Assembly: GCA_047639575.1 (NCBI GenBank)
Contig: JBLIOB010000194.1
Coordinates: 1 to 8,056, forward strand
From: JBLIOB01 sp047639575
GTDB lineage: Bacteria > Bacteroidota > Bacteroidia > Flavobacteriales_D > Parvicellaceae
DNA: 8,056 bases
Direction: 5' to 3'
Positions within the stretch are counted from its first letter, which is position 1; the number at the start of each line of letters is the position of its first letter. A program made the position numbers and the translations under genes. Of the stretch, positions 1 to 4,869 are shown one piece after another. The notes under the pieces are model-generated. The model saw only the letters and a program-made list of their open reading frames with translations. It had not been told where the DNA came from and made no database searches.

Positions 1-589
1 TACTTGAACCGATATACCCATAACCGGAGAACAGAACTTTATTTTCAGCTAAAATGCTTATCCCAGTTATTTCGTGAGATAAGATTTCAAATTGCCAATT
101 ATTACCATTGTCGTTAGTTGTATAAATATGACCATGTTCATATCGATCTCCGCCAACAAAAAAACCTACTGAATCATTTAGAAATTCAATTTTATCAATT
201 GATACTCTATCGTGTTCATGATATGAAAGTTCGTTCGAATCAAGCCAATCGATATTCCATGAATCACCTTGATCTGCTGAAGTGTAAAGTTTTACAAAAT
301 CCCCTCCAGCAAACATTTTACCAGATGGCGATGAATAGACACTATTGACACGTGAATTTGAACTCGTATAAACTTGGGACCAAGTAGAAGAGGAAATTTT
401 GAATATTTGACCTTCAACATCCTCCGTCCCACCACATGCAAAGCCTACAGAGTCATTGAGGTAGAAAACATCCTTTAATGAATTGGCTGATACTTGTTCA
501 ACGATAACGGTAACATCCAATTCTTCCAATTTTTGACACGCAGTTATCACCACTAATGTCAAAATCGTTAATAGAATGTACTTGCGCAT
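1..589 (-). CDS. Partial lipoprotein with YCF48/BNR-like beta-propeller repeats (N-terminal 196 residues)
   Basis: The frame is open from the ATG at 589-587 to the window edge, so the C-terminus is missing. Residues 1-17 form a short basic-then-hydrophobic signal, and ITAC ending at Cys18 fits a lipobox, so the protein is probably exported and lipid-anchored. The mature part carries repeated units typical of YCF48-like/BNR propeller blades: FYLNDSVGFACGG (42-54), LYTSADQGDSW (101-111), FLNDSVGFFVGG (136-147) and IYTTNDNGNNW (155-165). The pattern of 'N-D-S-V-G-F' followed by 'T-x-D-x-G-x-x-W' is what one sees in photosystem-assembly-factor-like and sialidase-like propellers, which in Bacteroidota are common cell-surface proteins of unknown ligand. 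No catalytic function can be assigned. It is transcribed divergently from mazG. The start is chosen because it gives a complete lipoprotein signal; no Shine-Dalgarno sequence is present. Confidence 0.85.
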   Translation of the reverse strand, partial: MRKYILLTILTLVVITACQKLEELDVTVIVEQVSANSLKDVFYLNDSVGFACGGTEDVEGQIFKISSSTWSQVYTSSNSRVNSVYSSPSGKMFAGGDFVKLYTSADQGDSWNIDWLDSNELSYHEHDRVSIDKIEFLNDSVGFFVGGDRYEHGHIYTTNDNGNNWQFEILSHEITGISILAENKVLFSGYGYIGSS

Positions 590-594
590 GACGT

Positions 595-602
595 CAAATT
601 TA
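595..602 (-). promoter_or_regulatory. Possible -7 element (TAAATTTG) for the lipoprotein gene
   Basis: On the minus strand this reads TAAATTTG, a full match to the Bacteroidota -7 consensus TAnnTTTG. It ends only five bases before the ATG at 589, so transcription would begin at or next to the start codon, and no TTG-type -33 element is visible at the expected spacing. It may be a chance match in AT-rich DNA. The 67-base gap to mazG (590-656) must hold promoters for both divergent genes, and no better minus-strand candidate is visible. Confidence 0.3.
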
Positions 603-656
603 CTGGATAAACGTTAGTTTCGAGAAGTTATTGAATATTTATCTAGACCCTTATAA

Positions 657-1433
657 ATGACCAGCAGAAAAGAGCAGTTAGACGCGTTTGACCGATTGTT
701 AACCATTATGGACGAGCTCCGAGCTGAATGTCCTTGGGATAAAAAGCAAACCATTGAGTCGCTTCGCTATTTGACAATAGAGGAGACATATGAACTATGT
801 GATGCTATTCTAGAGAATGATATGGAAGAAATAAAAGGTGAACTCGGTGATCTGTTCTTGCATTTGGTATTCTATTCAAAAATTGCATCTGAAACCGATA
901 CTTTTGATGTTTCTCATGTGCTTCATGGTGTTTGTGATAAGCTTGTAGAAAGGCACCCGCACATTTACGGAGATGTGATAGCTGAAAGTGAAGAAGAGGT
1001 AAAAGCGAATTGGGAAAAAATAAAGTTGCAGGGCTCAGAAGGTAAAAAATCCGTTCTCCAAGGTGTGCCAATTTCATTACCGGCCATGGTGAAAGCAACT
1101 AGGATTCAAGAAAAGGCAAGGGGAGTTGGATTCGATTGGGATCATCAAGATCAAGTATGGGATAAAGTCAATGAAGAACTTCAAGAATTTAAAGTTGAGG
1201 TTGATGCTAATTCTGATAAAATGGAGGATGAATTTGGAGACCTATTATTTTCAATGATCAATTACGCGAGGTTTATTGGCGTTAACCCTGAAGATGCTTT
1301 AGAAAAGACCAATAAGAAGTTCATTAAGCGATTTCAATATCTCGAGACCCAGTCTAAATCTGACGGTAAAGTAATGGGGGAGATGACTTTAGATGAAATG
1401 GAAGCTTATTGGGAGAAAGCTAAATTGATTTAA
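657..1433 (+). CDS. mazG: Nucleoside triphosphate pyrophosphohydrolase MazG
   Basis: A 258-residue protein of normal full-length MazG size. MazG is a cytoplasmic Mg-dependent enzyme that hydrolyses (d)NTPs to the monophosphate and pyrophosphate, cleaning the nucleotide pool and, in E. coli, affecting ppGpp level. Both tandem MazG domains are visible. The first has ECPWD (24-28), the metal-binding EExxE at E42/E43/E46 and ExxD at E62/D65, then the typical VERHPHIYGD (97-106). The second has E173/E174/E177 and E192/D195 within DEFGDLLFSMINYAR. The region LQGVPISLPAMVKATRIQEKA (134-154) is the usual linker signature. All metal ligands are intact. The ATG at 657 is preceded directly by an in-frame TAA, so it is the earliest possible start. 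The gene converges on the CotH-like gene with a 32-base gap. Confidence 0.97.
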   Translation: MTSRKEQLDAFDRLLTIMDELRAECPWDKKQTIESLRYLTIEETYELCDAILENDMEEIKGELGDLFLHLVFYSKIASETDTFDVSHVLHGVCDKLVERHPHIYGDVIAESEEEVKANWEKIKLQGSEGKKSVLQGVPISLPAMVKATRIQEKARGVGFDWDHQDQVWDKVNEELQEFKVEVDANSDKMEDEFGDLLFSMINYARFIGVNPEDALEKTNKKFIKRFQYLETQSKSDGKVMGEMTLDEMEAYWEKAKLI

Positions 1434-1465
1434 AAATCTTGTCGAAGTATAAGCTTAATTGTACC

Positions 1466-3187
1466 TCAATTATTAAGGTCCAGCCTTGCTTTTCTTTTCT
1501 TTTCTTTTCTTTTGCGTCTTCTGTAGTAAATTACAAATCCAATTATTAAGATTATCCCGAAAAAACTGAGTCCAATAATTTTTTTATCCTGGGAAATAAA
1601 AAATTCGGCTTCTACTTTATTCATCTCACTTGTATTGATATCAAAGTGTTTTTCTAACTCTTTTCCGACAGATGTTGCTCTTATATTTACGAAATCCTTC
1701 ATGTTATCAAGGTCTTGTTTCCAATCGAAAACGGATGTAGGATGCCCCCATCTTTCGATATGTTTAACCATTTCAGGCTCTATGAATTGAGAAATGCTGT
1801 CGATAATGTGAAAACAGTTTTTTGGAGATAAATCAGATAGAAGTAATTCTGTGTACCTACTAACAAATGTTGCTTTATAAGCCTCGTTTTTCATTAACTC
1901 GAAGAAGAGTTTAGAAATCATAGAACTACGCTCCTGCTTCATAAACTCAATCATGTCACTTTCCGGATTTTGAAAACAAGCATCCATGTCAATAAGGACT
2001 AAGCGCCATTTTCCTTTACCACGTTCTTTCCAGAAGGTAACATTGTTGTTACCTACTAGCCAATCCGTGTTTCTAAAATAAGTTTCGCAAATCACGTAAT
2101 CTGTAAAGTTTGAAAGATCGAGGATCTGACCAAGTTTTTCAAGGCCATTTTGAATTGAGATGTCATTAGAGTCTAGAATGTTGAACATTTGTTGAAACTC
2201 AGGTTGATCGTAGTTTCCGGGTATAATCAAATCTTGCTTATCTACTTTATAATGTTCCATTAAGTAGTGCTCATCTATACGTTCTCTAACACTGTGTAGG
2301 CCCCAGTATTCGCCATTTATAAAAGTTCTAGCAAAGCCATAGTCCATGATGTCAATGTCTAATCTCCTAGCTAGTTCATGCGCAACAACGTCACTAATAA
2401 TCTTAGAACTATGCACGCTATAAGGAGTTCGAAGTAAAAGACGTTTGTGCTTTTTGGATTCTCCTTTTTCAAACTGGTAATTCAAAGATTTAGAGCCGTA
2501 TTTTTTCCTAGCGTATAGGCGAATAGACTTTTGAGGTGCGGAACCAGCCTTCAATCCATGAATTCTCATCCCTAGATCTTTATCCTGTTCTGTTTTTGAA
2601 TCTTTCAAATAAGTTACGTGAACTGGTCTTTCCCAATTTTCACCTTTCCTGTGATAGTTGCCAGTCCAAATGGAATTGCCAGGTTCTACAAAGATACCTG
2701 GAACAAAAAGGCCTAAGCTGTCATCAAATAATTCAGATGGGTCTATATTTAAAGAGAAAGTAGGAAATAGATGCCAGTCGCTTTCAAAGAAATAAGTTCT
2801 ATATGCATAAGAGGTAATTAATTCTCCATTCAAATATCCACCGATTTTAATAGGCACAGCTTTTTCATATTCTCCTGGTTCCAGCCAATGGTGCCATTTT
2901 TCACCTTTGCCTATATTTGGAATGACAGTTGTAGGAATTAGAGCAATTGAATTTTCTTTAACTAGGTTCTTTGAAATTAAAATAGGGGATGAGTACTTAC
3001 TTCTAAATTTGGGGTCGCTTCCATCAATAGAATACCAAATTTCATCACATTTATCGCATGATAATTCAAGGTTGAACTCGAGTCCATGGAACCCATTTTC
3101 ATGCGATACTAAAAGCTCTTGAGCCAAGAGATTGCCTCCGATAAAGGTAAAAGCGATAAGAAATAAAAAATTAAGAGATCCGTTCAC
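1466..3187 (-). CDS. CotH-family secreted kinase-like protein with C-terminal membrane anchor
   Basis: A 573-residue protein. Residues 1-22 are a signal peptide (cleavage likely after LLA, before QE). Residues about 24-135 resemble a chitobiase-C-terminal-like beta domain, with YSIDGSDP at 52-59 and a CDKC pair at 44-47. Residues about 140-500 match the CotH family: FSLNIDP (144-150), GLFVPG (159-164), MRIHGLKAGSAPQKS (207-221), NGEYWGLHSVRERID (291-305), TDWLVGNNNVTFW (374-386) and WRLVLIDMDACF (394-405). CotH in Bacillus is an atypical kinase of spore-coat proteins; the substrate of this one is unknown. A hydrophobic span at 537-555 followed by a very basic tail suggests a single anchor with the CotH domain outside the cytoplasm. 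The start is GTG, overlapping the csaA stop by 17 bases, so translation is probably coupled. No ATG lies ahead of the signal peptide. The family call is firm, kinase activity is inferred. Confidence 0.87.
   Translation of the reverse strand: MNGSLNFLFLIAFTFIGGNLLAQELLVSHENGFHGLEFNLELSCDKCDEIWYSIDGSDPKFRSKYSSPILISKNLVKENSIALIPTTVIPNIGKGEKWHHWLEPGEYEKAVPIKIGGYLNGELITSYAYRTYFFESDWHLFPTFSLNIDPSELFDDSLGLFVPGIFVEPGNSIWTGNYHRKGENWERPVHVTYLKDSKTEQDKDLGMRIHGLKAGSAPQKSIRLYARKKYGSKSLNYQFEKGESKKHKRLLLRTPYSVHSSKIISDVVAHELARRLDIDIMDYGFARTFINGEYWGLHSVRERIDEHYLMEHYKVDKQDLIIPGNYDQPEFQQMFNILDSNDISIQNGLEKLGQILDLSNFTDYVICETYFRNTDWLVGNNNVTFWKERGKGKWRLVLIDMDACFQNPESDMIEFMKQERSSMISKLFFELMKNEAYKATFVSRYTELLLSDLSPKNCFHIIDSISQFIEPEMVKHIERWGHPTSVFDWKQDLDNMKDFVNIRATSVGKELEKHFDINTSEMNKVEAEFFISQDKKIIGLSFFGIILIIGFVIYYRRRKRKEKKRKARLDLNN
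1489..1513. repeat. Pentanucleotide repeat, five perfect CTTTT units, inside the CotH-like gene
   Basis: Five uninterrupted CTTTT units (AAAAG on the coding strand) encode most of the Lys/Arg-rich tail of the CotH-like protein, 7 to 15 codons before its stop. The unit is not a multiple of three, so gain or loss of one copy shifts the frame. In one shifted frame translation stops almost at once at TAA (1475-1473); in the other it runs about 20 residues further to a TAG at about 1422-1424 inside the end of mazG. The domain and membrane span are upstream and would be unaffected. Confidence 0.9.
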
Positions 3188-3506
3188 CGTTTGTCGTGTT
3201 GCGCTCAGTTTGAAGAAGCGTTACTGCTCCGTCTTGATTGACCGAACCTAATACAAGACATTCGCTCATAAATGGTCCAATTTGTTTTTGTGGAAAATTG
3301 ACTACAGCTACTATTTGCTTTCCAATTAAAGAATCGGGTGTGTAGTGATCTGTAATTTGAGCTGAACTTTTCCGTTGGCCCAGATCGCCAAAATCTATTT
3401 TTAATTTAAATGCTGGAACTTTTGCTTCCTGAAAAACATCGGCTTGAATTATGGTGCCTGTGCGTATTTCAACTTTTGAGAATTCGCTCCAGCTTAAATC
3501 ATTCAT
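3171..3506 (-). CDS. csaA: CsaA-type tRNA-binding (EMAP/OB-fold) protein
   Basis: A 111-residue single-domain protein, the usual CsaA length. CsaA is a homodimeric OB-fold protein of the tRNA-binding-domain family; in Bacillus subtilis it has export-related chaperone activity and binds SecA, and it also binds tRNA. Family signatures are intact: EFSKVEIRTGTI (8-19), KLKIDFG (34-40), SSAQIT (47-52), IGKQIVAVVNFP (61-72), KQIGPFMSECLVLG (74-87) and NGERI (106-110). The ATG at 3506-3504 gives the canonical N-terminus. It lies directly behind the terminator of the ribosomal-protein operon, so it needs its own promoter, and its last 17 bases overlap the GTG start of the CotH-like gene, which suggests the two are made from one transcript. 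The link of an export-type chaperone to a secreted protein is suggestive only. Confidence 0.95.
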   Translation of the reverse strand: MNDLSWSEFSKVEIRTGTIIQADVFQEAKVPAFKLKIDFGDLGQRKSSAQITDHYTPDSLIGKQIVAVVNFPQKQIGPFMSECLVLGSVNQDGAVTLLQTERNTTNGERIS

Positions 3507-3520
3507 TGGTTACTTTTTAT

Positions 3521-3528
3521 TAAATGTA
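3521..3528 (-). promoter_or_regulatory. Possible -7 element (TACATTTA) for csaA
   Basis: The minus strand reads TACATTTA, one base off TAnnTTTG, between the terminator at 3545-3577 and the csaA start at 3506. A TTTG lies upstream at 3543-3546 but with a spacer of only about 15 bases, shorter than the usual 19-21. A promoter is expected in this 38-base stretch because the terminator isolates csaA from rplT. The exact element is uncertain. Confidence 0.3.
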
Positions 3529-3544
3529 AATAAACGTAAAGAGC

Positions 3545-3577
3545 AAAAAAAAGGGATTCAACTGAATCCCTTTTTTT
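3545..3577 (-). terminator. Intrinsic terminator of the thrS-infC-rpmI-rplT operon (structurally bidirectional)
   Basis: A perfect inverted repeat, GGGATTCA at 3553-3560 and TGAATCCC at 3563-3570, folds as a 7-bp stem with a 4-base loop and is flanked by eight A (3545-3552) and seven T (3571-3577). On the minus strand this is a G+C-containing stem followed by a run of eight U, 20 bases past the rplT stop, which is the classic Rho-independent form. The A/T flanks make it symmetric, so it could also stop plus-strand transcription, though no plus-strand gene ends here. Confidence 0.93.
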
Positions 3578-3596
3578 AATAATGTTATCGATAAGA

Positions 3597-3941
3597 TTAC
3601 TTTACAGCATCTACGATTGCTTTAAACGCATCTGGATTGTTTAATGCAAGATCAGCTAAAACTTTTCTGTTTATAGTGATTCCTTTTGCAGAAACTTTAC
3701 CCATAAACACTGAATATGACATTCCGTGCTCTCTAGCGGCAGCATTAATTCTTTGTACCCATAAAGATCTGAAATTTCTTTTGTTTTGTTTTCTATCTCT
3801 ATATGCGTAAGTAAGTCCTTTTTCTACTGCATTCTTAGCAACAGTGTGGACGTTTTTTCTTCTTCCGTAATAGCCTTTAGCTTGCTTAAGAACCTTTTTC
3901 CTTCTGGCTTTGGCAGCTACGCTGTTCGTTGATTTAGGCAT
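3597..3941 (-). CDS. rplT: 50S ribosomal protein bL20
   Basis: A 114-residue protein with the normal bL20 length. bL20 binds 23S rRNA early in large-subunit assembly and, in E. coli and B. subtilis, represses its own operon by binding mRNA that mimics its rRNA site. The long basic N-terminal helix (residues 1-60) includes AKGYYGRRKN (21-30) and YAYRDRKQNKRNFRSLW (45-61), followed by INAAAREHG (65-73) and the C-terminal globular part with NRKVLADLA (91-99). It is the last gene of the operon; the terminator follows 20 bases after the stop. The 126-base space ahead of it is unusually long for this operon and contains foldable RNA. No Shine-Dalgarno sequence precedes the ATG. Confidence 0.98.
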   Translation of the reverse strand: MPKSTNSVAAKARRKKVLKQAKGYYGRRKNVHTVAKNAVEKGLTYAYRDRKQNKRNFRSLWVQRINAAAREHGMSYSVFMGKVSAKGITINRKVLADLALNNPDAFKAIVDAVK

Positions 3942-3962
3942 TTCTATTGTTTTTTGGCTGTT

Positions 3963-3986
3963 AGTGCTTCGAACGAATCGAAGACT
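3963..3986 (-). promoter_or_regulatory. Hairpin in the rplT leader, 21 bases before the start codon
   Basis: The mRNA reads AGU-CUUCGA-UUCGU-UCGAAG-C-ACU: a perfect 6-bp stem with a 5-base loop, extended by three more pairs past one bulged C. It ends 21 bases before the rplT AUG. There is no U-run after it on the minus strand, so it is not a terminator for the operon. On the plus strand the same hairpin is followed by TTTTTT and could end antisense transcripts. A role in control of rplT translation is inferred from position. Confidence 0.5.
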
Positions 3987-4014
3987 TTTTTAACTAAAAA
4001 CCGGGTTTAACATT

Positions 4015-4041
4015 GTCCTTCTTTAGGTTAGGACATTAACC
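4015..4041 (-). promoter_or_regulatory. Candidate H-type pseudoknot in the rpmI-rplT intercistronic region
   Basis: Reading the mRNA from 4041 downward: GGUUA (stem 1), AU, GUCC (stem 2), UAACC (stem 1 partner), UAAAGAA (A-rich loop), GGAC (stem 2 partner). Stem 1 is five pairs; stem 2 is four, or five if the U at 4035 pairs with the A at 4014. No base separates the two stems, so they could stack coaxially, and loop lengths suit an H-type fold. Known bL20 operators in other bacteria involve pseudoknot or rRNA-like folds, so an autoregulatory role is plausible but inferred. Stems this short can arise by chance. Confidence 0.4.
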
Positions 4042-4067
4042 AATTGTTACTCAAATAAAATTAAAGA

Positions 4068-4262
4068 CTACAGTCCAAGTTGTAATTTGATGTTTTTAAC
4101 ATCAGCCTTGTGTACTAATCCAGACTTCGTAAGATTTCTCTTTCTCTTCTTAGATTTTTTAGTCAAAATGTGACTTTTGAACGCGTGTTTTCTTTTGATT
4201 TTACCTGAACCAGTTACTTTGAATCTTTTCTTTGCACTGGCATTTGTCTTCATTTTAGGCAT
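4068..4262 (-). CDS. rpmI: 50S ribosomal protein bL35
   Basis: A 64-residue, highly basic protein of normal bL35 length, a structural component of the large ribosomal subunit. The sequence has the family signature MPKMKTNASAKKRFKVTGSG (1-20), then GKIKRKHAFKSH (20-31) and the KKSKKRKRNL block (35-44). It sits between infC and rplT, as in most bacteria; its ATG (4262-4260) is 25 bases after the infC stop. No Shine-Dalgarno sequence precedes it, in contrast to infC. It is cotranscribed with infC and rplT, since no terminator lies between them. Confidence 0.98.
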   Translation of the reverse strand: MPKMKTNASAKKRFKVTGSGKIKRKHAFKSHILTKKSKKRKRNLTKSGLVHKADVKNIKLQLGL

Positions 4263-4287
4263 TGCTCAAAAATATTTATTACTTGTT

Positions 4288-4839
4288 TTACTTCTTCTTA
4301 AGAGGTTGGATCATCATGATCATCTTTTTACCTTCTAACTTAGGCATTTGCTCAACAAGACCAATGTCTGCAAGCTCCTGCGCAAATTTCAATAATAAGA
4401 TTTCTCCTCTTTCTTTAAACACAATAGTTCTCCCTTTAAAGAAAACGTATGCTTTTACTTTACTCCCTTCGCTCAAAAACTTTTTCGCATGATTCAACTT
4501 AAAGTTGAAATCATGGTCATCGGTATTTGGTCCGAATCGAATTTCTTTTACGACTACTTTTACTTGCTTAGACTTCAGCTCTTTCTGCTTCTTCTTTTGC
4601 TCGTATAAGAATTTCTTATAGTCGATTATTTTACAAACAGGTGGTTTAGCCTTAGGTGAAATTTCCACCAAGTCTAATCCTTGATCATCTGCCATTTGTA
4701 TGGCTTCCTTGATGGAGTAAACCGCTGGTTCAACTCCTTCACCAATCACACGCACTTCTTGTGCTAAGATCTTGTCATTGATCTTATGTGGATCTTCCTT
4801 TTTTACTGGTCTGCGGCCTCGGCCTCTACGTACTGCTAT
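4288..4839 (-). CDS. infC: Translation initiation factor IF3, probable AUA start codon
   Basis: A 183-residue IF3 (E. coli IF3 has 180). IF3 binds the 30S subunit, blocks premature joining of 50S and rejects non-standard start codons and mismatched initiator tRNA. The N-domain includes HKINDKILAQEVRVIG (18-33), LDLVEISP (55-62) and PPVCKIIDYKKF (66-77); a Lys-rich linker helix follows; the C-domain includes KEIRFGP (98-104), KVKAYVFFKGR (127-137) and PKLEGKKM (166-173). The only canonical start in frame is GTG at 4755, which lies inside the conserved EVRVIG and would delete the first 28 residues. Upstream the frame is open to a TAA at 4857-4855. The best start is ATA at 4839-4837, placed seven bases after AGGAGG. 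E. coli infC likewise uses a rare AUU start that IF3 itself discriminates against. It follows thrS by 30 bases. Confidence 0.93.
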   Translation of the reverse strand: MAVRRGRGRRPVKKEDPHKINDKILAQEVRVIGEGVEPAVYSIKEAIQMADDQGLDLVEISPKAKPPVCKIIDYKKFLYEQKKKQKELKSKQVKVVVKEIRFGPNTDDHDFNFKLNHAKKFLSEGSKVKAYVFFKGRTIVFKERGEILLLKFAQELADIGLVEQMPKLEGKKMIMMIQPLKKK

Positions 4840-4846
4840 GGTTAGT

Positions 4847-4854
4847 CCTCCTCT
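4847..4854 (-). promoter_or_regulatory. Strong Shine-Dalgarno sequence (AGAGGAGG) of infC
   Basis: AGAGGAGG on the minus strand ends seven bases before the ATA at 4839-4837, an ideal spacing, and fixes that codon as the likely start. No other gene in the window has a comparable ribosome binding site; Bacteroidota mRNAs generally lack them because the anti-Shine-Dalgarno end of 16S rRNA is sequestered in their ribosomes. A strong site here would compensate for the weak start codon. Confidence 0.85.
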
Positions 4855-4869
4855 TTATGATACAATTTC

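Noticed and set aside
118..348. Plus-strand open frame opposite the lipoprotein gene
   Set aside because: It lies opposite a frame with clear propeller repeats and a lipobox; its translation resembles nothing and is a shadow. The same holds for short frames opposite mazG, the CotH-like gene, infC, thrS and the small lipoprotein gene.
1456..1472. Hairpin TAATTG / CAATTA between mazG and the CotH-like gene as a shared terminator
   Set aside because: The stem is six A/T-rich pairs with no adjacent U-run on either strand, and it overlaps the CotH-like stop codon; too weak to call.
1516..1577. C-terminal sorting signal (sortase, exosortase or type IX) on the CotH-like protein
   Set aside because: The membrane span and basic tail look like a sorting tail, but no LPXTG- or PEP-type motif precedes them and no type IX C-terminal domain is seen; a plain transmembrane anchor explains it.
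4288..4755. infC starting at the GTG at 4755 (155 residues)
   Set aside because: This start falls inside the conserved EVRVIG and removes the HKIND part of the IF3 N-domain; the frame continues upstream to a strong ribosome binding site.
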